64,000 nt of DNA from NCBI RefSeq assembly GCF_900091955.1, contig NZ_FMDF01000175.1, positions 1-64,000 on the forward strand, read 5' to 3'. The position numbers were made by a program, and so were the translations under genes. The notes beneath the pieces were generated by a model. That model was not told where the DNA came from and made no database searches. It was given only the letters and a program-made list of their open reading frames with translations. This stretch comes from Streptomyces sp. Ncost-T10-10d. Its GTDB lineage: Bacteria; Actinomycetota; Actinomycetes; Streptomycetales; Streptomycetaceae. Shown piece after piece: positions 26,992 to 36,737 of this stretch (the first letter of the stretch is position 1; each line of letters starts with the position of its first letter).

Positions 26992-28245
26992 ATGGACGCA
27001 AACGTGAGCGAAAGCGCCGGCCCGCCGGACGACTCCGACGACTCGGCTGCGGGCGAGGGCAAGTCGCAGGCCGGGGACGGCTCCGGCGCCGCCCCGGAGC
27101 CCCTCGCCGGGCACAGGCGCCGCTGGCTGCGCTGGACCGCGCTCGGCGTCTCGTTCGTGGTCCTGGCCTCCGCGGGCGTCGGCTGGTGGCTGTACAGGAA
27201 GCTCGACGGAAACATCAGGACCGACACCTCGGCGGCCGCCGAACTGAAGGTGTACGAGCGGGAGCGACCCGCCTCCGTGGTGCACGACGCGGAGAACATT
27301 CTGCTCATCGGCTCCGACAGCCGGGCCGGCGACAACCGCAAGTACGGTCGTGACGACGGCGGCAGCCAGCGCTCGGACACCACGATCCTGCTGCACCTCG
27401 CCGCGGACCGGAAGAGCGTCACAGCGATGTCCCTGCCACGCGACCTGATGGTGGAGATCCCGGTCTGCCACAAAGCGGACGGCACGGCCACGAAGAAACA
27501 ATTCGCCCAATTCAACTGGGCCTTCGAGTTCGGCGGCACCGCCTGCACGACCCGTACGGTCGAGAAGCTGACCGGTGTCCGGATCGACCACCAGATGGTC
27601 GTCGACTTCAACGGCTTCAAGGACATGGTCGACGCCGTGCACGGTGTCGAGGTCTGCCTCAAGAAGCCGGTCGATGACGCCGACGCCCATCTGAAGCTCC
27701 CCGCCGGGCGCCAGAAGCTCAACGGCGAGCAGGCGCTGGGGTACGTACGGGCCCGCAAGTCCATCGGCAACGGCAGCGACACCGAACGGATGGACCGCCA
27801 GCAGCAGTTCCTGGGCGCGCTGGTGAACAAGGTGCAGAGCAACGGTGTCCTGCTCAATCCGACCCGTCTCTACCCGGTGCTGGACGCGGCCACCAAGGCG
27901 CTGACCACGGACCCCGGCCTGGACAGCCTCAAGGACCTGTACGAGCTGGTGCGCGGCCTGCGCGAGGTACCGACCGACAGGGTGCAGTTCCTGACCGTGC
28001 CCCGGCAGCCGTACATCGCCGACCCGAACCGGGACGAACTCGTCCAGCCCGACGCGAAACGCCTTTTCAAGCGGCTGCGCGAGGACACTCCGGTCGCCGT
28101 GGTCCCGGCGGACCGGCTCAAGGATGACGACGGGAAGAACAACGGGAAAAACAATGCCGCGATCGATACGCCGGACGCTACGGGCCCGACTCCCACACCG
28201 ACCTATTCGGGCAACAACGCGGCGGCCGACCTGTGCAAGCAGTAA
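26992..28245 (+). CDS. LCP (LytR-CpsA-Psr) family protein 1
   Basis: A 417-residue membrane-anchored LCP protein. LCP enzymes transfer lipid-linked glycopolymers such as teichoic or teichuronic acids to peptidoglycan, outside the membrane. An acidic cytoplasmic N-terminus (1-40) leads to one membrane span at 48-68. The LCP domain shows NILLIGSDSRAG, SDTTILLHLAADRKS, SLPRDLMVEIP (arginine and aspartate of the pyrophosphate site), RIDHQMVVDFNGF and LGYVRARKS. No LytR C-terminal domain is present. ATG 26992 is used; GTG 27004 with GAAGGA upstream is a good alternative. It is the first of five LCP genes. Confidence 0.92.
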   Translation: MDANVSESAGPPDDSDDSAAGEGKSQAGDGSGAAPEPLAGHRRRWLRWTALGVSFVVLASAGVGWWLYRKLDGNIRTDTSAAAELKVYERERPASVVHDAENILLIGSDSRAGDNRKYGRDDGGSQRSDTTILLHLAADRKSVTAMSLPRDLMVEIPVCHKADGTATKKQFAQFNWAFEFGGTACTTRTVEKLTGVRIDHQMVVDFNGFKDMVDAVHGVEVCLKKPVDDADAHLKLPAGRQKLNGEQALGYVRARKSIGNGSDTERMDRQQQFLGALVNKVQSNGVLLNPTRLYPVLDAATKALTTDPGLDSLKDLYELVRGLREVPTDRVQFLTVPRQPYIADPNRDELVQPDAKRLFKRLREDTPVAVVPADRLKDDDGKNNGKNNAAIDTPDATGPTPTPTYSGNNAAADLCKQ

Positions 28246-28468
28246 AGCAATTCCCAAGCAGAAGCCGGTGATCGGCGTGTATTGAGCAGAATGACCAGTT
28301 GTAAGGACCGTGGAATTTGTCACGCTCGTCGCTCGACGCCGAACTGGGCCGATAGTGTGACGCGATCCGGTGCTTCCGGCCGCCAGGCCGCGCACTTCTG
28401 GAGCGAAAGATCGAGCGCCTGATCGGGGGAGGCGCCTCGCGTGGCACCGACGGAGGACTCAAGAAACC

Positions 28469-30244
28469 GTGGATGCGCAAAGCCGTGGGCGGGCGGATGA
28501 AATCGACCCCGCAGACCAGTGGGTTCTCAACCCGCACACCGGCGATTACGAACTGCGACTGAATCATTCCGGAGCGGATTCGGCCGGCACTTCCCAGTCA
28601 TCCGGTCCGCGTATCCCTCATCGCAGAAGGCCGGTCCGCGACGGTGGCGGCGAGCGCAGAGGCACGGCCCGTGACGGGCACGGGTCCGCCCCGCGGCGCG
28701 AGGTACCGGGGCAGCGAAGCCGCCGTTCGGCCAATGGCCCGCGCGGCCAGGAGGATTCGGGCCCCGACGAGAGCACGGGCCGCCGCAGCCGCAAGGCCCC
28801 CAAGGCCCGCCGCAAGAAGGCGCTGATGTGGACGGGCGGTGTGACGGCCTTCGTCCTGGTCGGCCTCTCGGTGGGCGGCTACGCGCTGTACCAGCACTTC
28901 AACGGCAACCTGAACACGGTCGACGTGGGCGGCGCCGGCAACAAGAACGTCTTCGACAACGACGCCCCGGTCAACATATTGATCATCGGGACCGACAAGC
29001 GCACAGGTAAGGGCAACGAGGGATACGGCGACAAGGGGAGCGTCGGCCACGCCGACACCAACATCCTCTTCCACGTCTCCAAGGACCGCACCAACGCGAC
29101 GGCGCTGAGCATCCCCCGCGACCTGATCACCGACATCCCGGACTGCAAGGTCAAGCAGCCGGACGGCTCAGAGAAGGTCGTCCCGGGTACGCCGAACGTC
29201 CGCTTCAACCAGAGCCTCGGCCAGGAGGGCCGTAACCCCGGCTGCACCATGGAGACGGTCAAGCAGATCACCGGTCTGAAGGTCGACCACTTCATGATGG
29301 TCGACTTCAACGCGGTGAAGGAGCTGTCCACGGCGGTCGGCGGGGTCGAGATCTGCCTGGCCAAGCCGGTCAAGGACCCGGACTCGCACCTGGACCTGCC
29401 GGAGGGCAAGCACCGCATCCAGGGCGAGGACGCCCTGGCGTTCGTACGGACCCGGCACAGCTTCGGCAACCATGGCGACCTGGACCGGATCAGGGTCCAG
29501 CAGCAGTTCATCGCCTCGATGATCCGGCAGATGCAGTCGAGCGACACCCTGACCAGCCCGACCAAGCTGTACAAGCTGGCGGACTCGGCGACCAGGGCAC
29601 TCACCGTCGACACCGGCATCGGCACGGGGAAGAAGCTGGCATCGCTGGCCCAGGAGCTCAGCAAGGTCAACACGAGGAACATCACCTTCGTCACTGTGCC
29701 GGTGCTGGACAACCCGGCCGAGAAGGTGAAGGCCACGGTCGTGCTGAACCCGGCCAAGGCCGACCCGCTGTTCGCCATGATGCGCGAGGACACCTCGCTG
29801 ACCGAGGTGAAGTCGCAGAAGAAGGCCGCGAAGAGCAAGCAGGACGCGCTCCTCAAGGGCTCCAAGGCGGCCGCGGGCGACGTACGCGTCGATGTGTACA
29901 ACGGCGGCAAGGTGCCCGGCGCCGCACAGGCGACCGTCACCTGGCTCCAGAACGAGCAGGGTGTGCTCAAGTCCACCAACAAGGCCAACGCCCCGGCGAA
30001 GGCCGAGAAGACCACGCTGGAGTACGCGCCGAACCAGGCGGACCAGGCCCGCGCGCTGGCCGCCATGATGGGCCTGCCCGGCTCGGCCATGAAGCAGGGC
30101 GCCACGGACGCCGAAGGGCTCCAGGCGATGGTCCTGACCCTGGGGGACGACTTCAAGGGCGCGGGCACTCCCATCACCGGGCCGGCAAAGGTGCCGGCCG
30201 ACATTCAGCAAGCAAACGCCGACAAGGCAGAGTGCGCCAAGTGA
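28469..30244 (+). CDS. LCP family protein 2 with LytR C-terminal domain
   Basis: A 591-residue LCP protein. The cytoplasmic N-terminal 118 residues are long, basic and disordered (many RR, SRR, GPR). The membrane span is at 120-141. The LCP domain has NILIIGTDKRTG, HADTNILFHVSKDR, SIPRDLITDIP, KVDHFMMVDFNAV and LAFVRTRHSFG. A LytR_C domain follows at about 470-560 (VRVDVYNGGKVPGAAQ). GTG 28469 fits because sequence from VDAQSRGRADEIDP looks conserved and GGAGGA lies 11 bases upstream. About 220 bases separate it from LCP 1, so it may have its own promoter. Confidence 0.92.
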   Translation: MDAQSRGRADEIDPADQWVLNPHTGDYELRLNHSGADSAGTSQSSGPRIPHRRRPVRDGGGERRGTARDGHGSAPRREVPGQRSRRSANGPRGQEDSGPDESTGRRSRKAPKARRKKALMWTGGVTAFVLVGLSVGGYALYQHFNGNLNTVDVGGAGNKNVFDNDAPVNILIIGTDKRTGKGNEGYGDKGSVGHADTNILFHVSKDRTNATALSIPRDLITDIPDCKVKQPDGSEKVVPGTPNVRFNQSLGQEGRNPGCTMETVKQITGLKVDHFMMVDFNAVKELSTAVGGVEICLAKPVKDPDSHLDLPEGKHRIQGEDALAFVRTRHSFGNHGDLDRIRVQQQFIASMIRQMQSSDTLTSPTKLYKLADSATRALTVDTGIGTGKKLASLAQELSKVNTRNITFVTVPVLDNPAEKVKATVVLNPAKADPLFAMMREDTSLTEVKSQKKAAKSKQDALLKGSKAAAGDVRVDVYNGGKVPGAAQATVTWLQNEQGVLKSTNKANAPAKAEKTTLEYAPNQADQARALAAMMGLPGSAMKQGATDAEGLQAMVLTLGDDFKGAGTPITGPAKVPADIQQANADKAECAK

Positions 30245-30293
30245 CACCGGGTCACTGCGCGGAACAACGAGTCTGAGCAGCAGGGGGGACCTG

Positions 30294-31964
30294 GTGGCAC
30301 GGAGCAGTACGCCCGGAGAGGGGACGCGACCACGCGTCCGGCACGCCGGCCAACTCGGCTGGGACGACGGGCTCTACGAGGAGGAGCCGGAGAAGAGCGA
30401 GGACTCCGGCTCCGGGGAGCGGCAGGCCGCTTCCGGGGAGAGCGGTCACCGGCGCGGTGGCGGCAAGCGGCACGGCAAGAAGGGCAAACGCCGGGTGCTG
30501 CGCTGGGTCGCGTCGGTGACCGCGCTGCTCATAGTCGGCGGCGCCGGCGCCGGATACCTCTACTACGAGCACCTCAACAGCAATATCAAGAAGGCCGATC
30601 TGACCCTCGGCGACAAGAAGATGGCCGACCACAAGGCCAACGCCGCCGGTCAGACGCCGTTGAACATCCTGCTCCTCGGTTCGGACGCACGGGACAACCC
30701 GGAGAACCAGAAGCTCGGCGGGGCCAAGGACACCTTCGGGGCGCCGCCCCTGGCCGACGTGCAGATGCTGCTCCACGTCTCCGCCGACCGCAGCAACATG
30801 TCGGTGATCAGCATGCCGCGCGACACCATGCTGAAGATCCCGAAGTGCACCGACCCGAAGACGAAGCACGTCTACCCCGCGAGCACCGGTCTGACGATGA
30901 CCAACGAGACGCTCGGCCGGGGCGGTCCCGGATGTTCCGTGGCCACCTGGTACGAACTCACCGGCATCACCATCGACCACTTCATGATGATCGACTTCTC
31001 CGGTGTGGTCTCGATGGCGGACGCGATCGGCGGCGTCCCGGTCTGTGTCAAGGGCAATGTCTACTCCCACAACAGCGAGGGCCACGGCTCCGGACTGAGG
31101 CTGGAGAAGGGCACCACGAAGATCAAGGGCAAGCAGGCTCTCCAGTGGCTGCGCACCCGCTACGGCTTCGAGGACGGCACCGACCTCGGCCGTACCCACG
31201 CCCAGCACATGTACATGAACTCGATGGTCCGTGAGCTGCGCAAGGGCACCAAGCTCACCGACCCGGGCAAGCTGATGGGTCTCGCCGAGGCGGCGACGGA
31301 CGCGCTGACGGTCGACAAGGGCATCGACACGGTCAAGGATCTCTACGACCTCGCGGAGGACCTCAAGAGGGTCCCCACCAAGCGCATCACCATGACGACG
31401 ATGCCGAACGTCTACGGGACGGGCACGCTCAAGGAGCGGGTGCTCCCCAAGCCCGGCGAAGCCGATCAGCTGTTCCAGATGGTCCGCGACGACATCCCGC
31501 TCGACGGCAAGGCGTCCAAGCGCAAGGCCCCGGCCGCCAAGAAGCCCACGGCGTCCCCCGCCGAGATCCCGGTGACCGTCCGCAACGGAACGCGCACCGA
31601 CACCGACTACCCGGTCAAGGGCCGCGCCTCGGCGGTCAAGGAGCTGCTGGCCGGGAAGGGTTTCACCCAGGCCGCGATCGACACGCAGAACACCGAGGCG
31701 GCGAAGCGGACCGGGATCCTCTTCCCCACCGTGGACATGGAGGGCAACGCCCAGGCGGTCGCCAAGGCGCTCGGCATCCCGCTGTCGGCGGTGAAGAAGT
31801 CGCCCGACGTCTCGGGCATCACGCTGGCCGTGGGCGCCGACTGGCGCGAGGACGGTGACTATCACGCGCCCTCGGCCGAGGAGAAGACCCCGGAGAGCGC
31901 ACGGGCGCTCAACGGCGACGACGAAACGGCCTGCATGGACATCCAGCCGGGCTTCGGCTTCTAG
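30294..31964 (+). CDS. LCP family protein 3 with LytR C-terminal domain
   Basis: A 556-residue LCP protein. Its basic cytoplasmic N-terminus ends in KRHGKKGKRR before the span at 70-91. The LCP domain has NILLLGSDARDN, LADVQMLLHVSADRS, SMPRDTMLKIP, TIDHFMMIDFSGV and LQWLRTRYGFE. A LytR_C domain is at about 425-515 (IPVTVRNGTRTDTDYPVKG). It lies 49 bases after LCP 2 on the same strand, so the two probably form an operon closed by the strong hairpin at 31986-32023. GTG 30294 is preceded by AGGGGGG. Confidence 0.92.
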   Translation: MARSSTPGEGTRPRVRHAGQLGWDDGLYEEEPEKSEDSGSGERQAASGESGHRRGGGKRHGKKGKRRVLRWVASVTALLIVGGAGAGYLYYEHLNSNIKKADLTLGDKKMADHKANAAGQTPLNILLLGSDARDNPENQKLGGAKDTFGAPPLADVQMLLHVSADRSNMSVISMPRDTMLKIPKCTDPKTKHVYPASTGLTMTNETLGRGGPGCSVATWYELTGITIDHFMMIDFSGVVSMADAIGGVPVCVKGNVYSHNSEGHGSGLRLEKGTTKIKGKQALQWLRTRYGFEDGTDLGRTHAQHMYMNSMVRELRKGTKLTDPGKLMGLAEAATDALTVDKGIDTVKDLYDLAEDLKRVPTKRITMTTMPNVYGTGTLKERVLPKPGEADQLFQMVRDDIPLDGKASKRKAPAAKKPTASPAEIPVTVRNGTRTDTDYPVKGRASAVKELLAGKGFTQAAIDTQNTEAAKRTGILFPTVDMEGNAQAVAKALGIPLSAVKKSPDVSGITLAVGADWREDGDYHAPSAEEKTPESARALNGDDETACMDIQPGFGF

Positions 31965-31985
31965 CTCCGGACCGGGCACAACGCA

Positions 31986-32023
31986 CTGTGGGGGCCTTCC
32001 GGCACATCGGAAGACCCCCACAG
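31986..32023. terminator. bidirectional terminator between LCP 3 and the convergent glycosyltransferase
   Basis: Arms at 31986-32001 and 32008-32023 pair as ctgtgggggccttccg with cggaagacccccacag, with one mismatched position and a six-base loop. It lies between two convergent stops 77 bases apart. Confidence 0.85.
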
Positions 32024-32040
32024 CGCGTCGGCGGCTGTCC

Positions 32041-33054
32041 CTACACCGTGACGGCCGGGCGGCGGCTGGCGATGACCTTCTTCGCCAGCGAGCGCGGGCT
32101 GGTCAGGAAGCCGTACCCCCACGACATGTGCATGGTCGCGAGGGCCACCGGGATCTGCGCCCGCGCCTTCAGCGACAGGCCCTTGCCTGCCGGGACGGAC
32201 CCGGCGACGATCGCCGCGGCGTACCCGGCGGGGACGACGAACGCCCACGGGGTGAGCGCCGCACCGACCACGATGCCCGCCGCGATCGCGCAGACGGCGG
32301 TGGGCGGCGCCAGGTAGCGCAGATTGATCGAGCCGGAGTGGTAGCGGGCGACTACGTGCCGCCAGCGGCCGTAGTCCTTGTACTGCTTGGCCAGCGCCTT
32401 GATGGAGGGCCGCGGCCGGTACTGCACCTTCAGCTCGGGCGAGAACCAGATCAGACCGCCCGCCTCGCGGATGCGGAAGTTCAGCTCCCAGTCCTGGGCG
32501 CGGATGAACTCCACGTTGTAGCCGTCCGCCTTCTCCAGGGCCTCACGGCGGAACACACCGAGATATACGGTCTCCGCGGGGCCTGCCTGGCCGCCGGTGT
32601 GGAAGGCCGCGTTGCCGACGCCGATCTTCGACGTCATGGCCGCGGCCACGGCGTCCTCCCAGGCGTTCTCGCCCTCGGCGTGCATGATGCCGCCGACGTT
32701 CTGCGCGCCGGTCTCCTCCAGGAGGCGGACGGCGGTCGCGATGTAGTTCGGCGAGAGCATGCCGTGACCGTCGACCCGCACGACTACGGGGTGGCGGGAG
32801 GCCTTGATCGCGGCGTTGAGTGCGGCGGGGGTGCGACCGGTCGGGTTCGGGACGGTGTGGACCCGGGGGTCCTCGCGTACCAGCTCCGCGGCGATCTCGT
32901 CCGTACGGTCCGCGGAGGGCCCCAGCGCGATCACCACCTCCATCTCACCTGCGTACTCCTGCTCCAGGATGTGCCGGACGGAGTTCCTGAGATGGCGTTC
33001 CTCATTGAGCACCGGCATGATCACGGAGACGGCGGGGTGCTGCGCGGCAGACAT
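32041..33054 (-). CDS. glycosyltransferase family 2 protein
   Basis: A 337-residue GT-A type glycosyltransferase. The nucleotide-binding start is VSVIMPVLNEERHLRNSV, the acidic metal site is VVVRVDGHGML near residue 92, and the acceptor-side acidic motif is RAQDWELNFRIREAGG. Two or three hydrophobic segments at about 250-290 suggest a membrane-bound C-terminus. This matches enzymes that add a first sugar to a lipid carrier or extend an envelope polymer. It is embedded on the opposite strand among LCP genes, which attach such polymers to the wall, supporting a shared pathway by inference. Confidence 0.9.
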   Translation of the reverse strand: MSAAQHPAVSVIMPVLNEERHLRNSVRHILEQEYAGEMEVVIALGPSADRTDEIAAELVREDPRVHTVPNPTGRTPAALNAAIKASRHPVVVRVDGHGMLSPNYIATAVRLLEETGAQNVGGIMHAEGENAWEDAVAAAMTSKIGVGNAAFHTGGQAGPAETVYLGVFRREALEKADGYNVEFIRAQDWELNFRIREAGGLIWFSPELKVQYRPRPSIKALAKQYKDYGRWRHVVARYHSGSINLRYLAPPTAVCAIAAGIVVGAALTPWAFVVPAGYAAAIVAGSVPAGKGLSLKARAQIPVALATMHMSWGYGFLTSPRSLAKKVIASRRPAVTV

Positions 33055-33235
33055 GGTGGTCCTCGGGTGGTCCTCGGGGGCGCCGGGGGTTCACACCCCA
33101 CCAGGCGGCGTTATTCGGCCGCCACGTTACCGCGAATGGGGGACACCGGCGCGCGCCACCGGGTCGCTTCGCGGACCGCAGATCATATGGGCCTACTGTG
33201 CGAACGATCCCCCCTGCACCGCGGAGGTTCCCCCC

Positions 33236-34699
33236 GTGCCCACGCCGCACCCCTCCCCCCGTTCGCCGCGCTCCCGCCCGGTTCCGCCGCAGCGCAGGTC
33301 CAGAAAGCGGAACGGACGGCCGCGCTGGGGCATGCGGGTGGTGACCGGCATCTCCGTGCTGGTGCTCGGGGCCGGCGGCATCGGCCATGCGGTGGTGACC
33401 AGCCTGGAGACCGGGATCGACCGGATCGACCCGTTCAAGGACATGAAGAACCGGCCCCGGGCCGGCTATGGCACGAATCTGCTGCTCGTGGGCACCGACG
33501 GCCGCGACAAGATCACCCCGGAGGAGAAGAAGAAGTACCGGCTGGGCGGTGTGCCCTGCAACTGCACCGACACGGTCATGCTGGTGCATCTGTCGGCGGA
33601 CAAGGAGCGCGCGAGCATCGTCTCGCTGCCGCGGGACAGCTATGCCGAGATCCCCGAGCACAAGGACCGGAGCACCGGCCGGATCCGCACCGCCCACCCG
33701 GTGAAGCTGAACGCCGCCTACGCCGAGGGCGGCCCCGGTCTGACCGTGCGGACCGTCGAGCACATGACCGGCATCAAGATCGACCATTACCTGGAGGTCG
33801 ACTTCACCAGCTTCATGAAGACGGTGGACACCCTGGGCGGGGTGGAGATCTGCACGGCCCGGCCGCTGAAGGACTCGTACACCGGACTCGTTCTCCCCGC
33901 GGGCACCCATCATCTGGACGGCGGGCAGGCGCTCCAGTACGTGCGCTCCCGGCATATCGACGGGGCCGCCGACCTGGGCCGGATGCAGCGCCAGCAGAAG
34001 TTCCTCGCCTCGCTGATCAAGCAGGCGACCCGTAGCGGTGTGCTGCTCAATCCGGTGAAGTTCCAGGACGTCGCCTCGACGATGCTGAGGTCGGTCCGGG
34101 CCGACAAGGGGTTCGATACGGAGCAGATGCTGGAGCTCGGTCAGGCGATGCGCGGCTTCTCACCCGCCTCGTCCGAGTTCGCCTCCGTACCGCTGGGGAA
34201 CGTCGCCCACCCGGTCAAGGGCGTCGGCATCACGGTCAAGTGGGACGAGCGGAAGTCGAAGAAGCTCTTCCAGGCGCTGCGCGACGACCGGCCGCTCGCC
34301 CCGGTGCGGACCGAGCAGCCGAAGGACGTGACGAAGGTCGGTGTCGACCCGCGGCAGGTCCGGGTCCAGGTCTACAACGGGACCTCGAAGGACGGGCTCG
34401 GCAAGACGGTCGACGACGCACTGCACGCCACCGGTTTCAACACCACGCGGGCCCCGCTGAACGGGAAGCCGCAGGATTTCAAGCGCACCCTGATCACCTA
34501 CGACCCGCGCTGGGACCTGTCCGCGAAGTCCCTGGCCGTGGCGTTGCCCGGGGCCGAGCTGCGCGCGGTGCGGGGGCAGGGCCCCACGATGAAGGTGACG
34601 GCGGGCCCGGACTTCGAGAAGGTGCAGCGGGTGCGGGCCGAGGAGACGAGCCGGGGCGAGTTCGGCACGGTCACGGGCGACCAGGAGGTCTGCTCGTGA
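33236..34699 (+). CDS. LCP family protein 4 with LytR C-terminal domain
   Basis: A 487-residue LCP protein with a short, very basic Pro/Ser/Arg-rich cytoplasmic N-terminus and a span at about 33-55. The LCP domain has NLLLVGTDGRDK, CTDTVMLVHLSADKE, SLPRDSYAEIP, KIDHYLEVDFTSF and LQYVRSRHID. The LytR_C domain starts near VRVQVYNGTSKDGLG. GTG 33236 has GGAGG nine bases upstream; the frame runs much further upstream but through the opposite-strand glycosyltransferase. It is divergent from that glycosyltransferase. Confidence 0.92.
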   Translation: MPTPHPSPRSPRSRPVPPQRRSRKRNGRPRWGMRVVTGISVLVLGAGGIGHAVVTSLETGIDRIDPFKDMKNRPRAGYGTNLLLVGTDGRDKITPEEKKKYRLGGVPCNCTDTVMLVHLSADKERASIVSLPRDSYAEIPEHKDRSTGRIRTAHPVKLNAAYAEGGPGLTVRTVEHMTGIKIDHYLEVDFTSFMKTVDTLGGVEICTARPLKDSYTGLVLPAGTHHLDGGQALQYVRSRHIDGAADLGRMQRQQKFLASLIKQATRSGVLLNPVKFQDVASTMLRSVRADKGFDTEQMLELGQAMRGFSPASSEFASVPLGNVAHPVKGVGITVKWDERKSKKLFQALRDDRPLAPVRTEQPKDVTKVGVDPRQVRVQVYNGTSKDGLGKTVDDALHATGFNTTRAPLNGKPQDFKRTLITYDPRWDLSAKSLAVALPGAELRAVRGQGPTMKVTAGPDFEKVQRVRAEETSRGEFGTVTGDQEVCS

Positions 34700-34717
34700 C
34701 CGCGGGTACGCCGGGGC

Positions 34718-35274
34718 TCAGTCCTCGATGCCGTCCGCCACGCGCTTCTCGCGCAGTTCCTTGATCGCGCGGCGCCTGGCGAGGCGGTGGGTGCGCCGGA
34801 TCTGCGCCTCCTGGTGGCGCCGCTTGTCGCGCTCCGTCTCCGGTATCACCGGCGGTACGGGGCGCGGCTTGCCGTCCGCGTCGACCGCGGCGAACACCAG
34901 ATACGCGCTGCCGACCTGCTGGGCGGGGTGGATTCGTTCCACCGCTCGGCCATGACCCGGACGCCGACCTCCATCGAGGAGCGGCCCGTCCAGTTCACCT
35001 GGGCGCGGACGTGAACAAGGTCTCCCACGCGGACCGGCTCCAGGAAGACCATCTCGTCCATCGAGGCCGTCACCGCAGGTCCGCCGGAGTGCCGGCCGGC
35101 CACGGCGCCCGCCGCGTCGTCGACCAGTTTCATGATCACGCCACCGTGCACCGTGCCCAGCAGATTGGTGTCGTTGCCGGTCATGATGTGGCTGAGGGTG
35201 GTCCGGGAAGCGGCGGTCGGCTTGCCCGGAATATCGCCCTCCGGGCGCGGGGCCTGATCTGTCATACCGTCCAC
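34718..35274 (-). pseudogene. acyl-CoA thioesterase (hotdog fold) with a single-base frameshift
   Basis: A cytosolic acyl-CoA thioesterase. The N-terminal part reads SHIMTGNDTNLLGTVHGG and KLVDDAAGAVAGRHSGG to EVGVRVMAERWNESTP, then the frame changes and the normal continuation AQQVGSAYLVFAAVDADG follows to the C-terminus IKELREKRVADGIED. The loss of one G in the run at 34925-34928 explains it. All other residues look intact, so a sequencing or assembly error is a serious possibility; the ancestral product would be about 183-186 residues. Start ATG 35265 or GTG 35274. Confidence 0.8.
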
Positions 35275-35384
35275 CTTATGCGGGGGCTTCCGCCCGGCAG
35301 CAATGCATCAGCTTCGCAACAGCCCTGATGCGATTTCCCGCACCCCCTGTAATAGCAGGGCGCCCGGCCTGCACACTGGACCGC

Positions 35385-36689
35385 ATGAACGATTGGCCCG
35401 AGGGCTGGACCGACGACAACCGCAGCGGCAACCGCTACGGGCAGGGAAGCAACAGTGACCGGCCCGAGGGCGCCCGCGTGATGCCGCATGTCCAGCGGCG
35501 TCCCGCACCGCCGCAGCAGCGACCCGCGCCGCCCCGGCAGCGGCAGCCGGAGCCGCCGCAGTACGCCGGCGGCTACGACAACAACGCAGGGTACGACAGC
35601 GGTTACAACACGGGCCAGGTCTACGGAGACGGTGGCAACGGCGGCGGCCGGGGTGACGGCTACGGTGACGGCGGCCGGGGTGACGGCGGTTACGTCCAGG
35701 GGCGTCCGGCGCCCGACTGGCGCCGCCGAATAAAGATAGGCTCACTGTCCCTGGTCGTCGTGGTGCTCGCGGTCTCCATCGGCACCTACTTCTGGGCCGA
35801 CTCCAAGCTCAAGCGCGAGGTGGACCTCTCCAAGGTCATCGAGCGGCCGAAGGGCGGCGACGGCACCAACTACCTGATCGTCGGTTCCGACAGCCGCGAA
35901 GGCATGACCGCCGAGGACAAGAAGAAGCTCCACACGGGCTCCGCCGAGGGCAAGCGGACCGACTCGATGATGATCCTGCACGACGGATCGAACGGGCCGA
36001 CGCTGGTCTCCCTGCCGCGTGACTCGAACGTCGAGATCCCCTCGTACAAGGGCTCCGATTCCGGCAAGCTCTACCCGGCCCGCGGCCGCTTCACCAAGCT
36101 GAACGCCGCGTACGCCGAGGACGGGCCCGAACTCCTCGTCCGTACCGTCGAGTTCAACACCGGTCTGCACATCGACCACTACGTCGAGATCGGCTTCGGC
36201 GGCTTCGCCAAGATCGTGGACGCGATCGGCGGGGTGGAGCTGGACATCCCCAAGGCGTTCAAGGACAAGAACTCCGGCGCCGACTTCCAGGCCGGCAAGC
36301 AGACGCTGAACGGCGAGCAGTCACTCGCCTTCGTGCGGACCCGGTACGCGTTCGCGGGCAGCGACCTGGACCGTACGAAGAACCAGCAGAAGTTCCTCGC
36401 GGCGCTGGCGAGCCAGACCGCGACGCCGTCCACGATCCTCAACCCGTTCAAGTTGTACCCGACGATGGGCGCCGGCCTGGACACCCTGATCGTGGACAAG
36501 GACATGTCGCTCTGGAACCTGGGCAACATGTTCTTCGCGATGAAGGGCGTCACGGGCGGCGACGGCACGTCGATGAACATGCCGATCTCGGGCTCCACCG
36601 GCGGCAATCTGGTCTGGGACAAGGCCAAGGTCAAGCAGCTGGTGCAGCAGCTCAACAACGACGAGAAGGTCACCGTCTCCGGTAACTGA
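35385..36689 (+). CDS. LCP family protein 5
   Basis: A 434-residue LCP protein without a LytR C-terminal domain. The cytoplasmic N-terminus (1-112) is unusual: Pro/Gln/Arg-rich, then Gly/Asp/Tyr-rich with GDGGRGDG repeats. The span is at about 116-137. The LCP domain has NYLIVGSDSREG, RTDSMMILHDGSNG, SLPRDSNVEIP, HIDHYVEIGFGGF and LAFVRTRYAFAGSDLDRTKNQQ. ATG 35385 starts the conserved MNDWPEGW; the frame is open 19 codons upstream. A strong hairpin follows the stop. Confidence 0.92.
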   Translation: MNDWPEGWTDDNRSGNRYGQGSNSDRPEGARVMPHVQRRPAPPQQRPAPPRQRQPEPPQYAGGYDNNAGYDSGYNTGQVYGDGGNGGGRGDGYGDGGRGDGGYVQGRPAPDWRRRIKIGSLSLVVVVLAVSIGTYFWADSKLKREVDLSKVIERPKGGDGTNYLIVGSDSREGMTAEDKKKLHTGSAEGKRTDSMMILHDGSNGPTLVSLPRDSNVEIPSYKGSDSGKLYPARGRFTKLNAAYAEDGPELLVRTVEFNTGLHIDHYVEIGFGGFAKIVDAIGGVELDIPKAFKDKNSGADFQAGKQTLNGEQSLAFVRTRYAFAGSDLDRTKNQQKFLAALASQTATPSTILNPFKLYPTMGAGLDTLIVDKDMSLWNLGNMFFAMKGVTGGDGTSMNMPISGSTGGNLVWDKAKVKQLVQQLNNDEKVTVSGN

Positions 36690-36699
36690 CGGCAGGCTC

Positions 36700-36737
36700 A
36701 CGTGGGGCCCGGATGGTTCGCCGTCCGGGCCCCACGT
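36700..36737. terminator. strong hairpin terminator after LCP 5
   Basis: A perfect 14-bp stem (acgtggggcccgga at 36700-36713 with tccgggccccacgt at 36724-36737), starting 10 bases past the stop. No gene is supported between it and 36955. Confidence 0.85.

Noticed and set aside
26854..32021. Minus-strand frames opposite LCP genes 1-3 (359-589 codons)
   Set aside because: The LCP motifs on the plus strand are unmistakable, so these are shadows.
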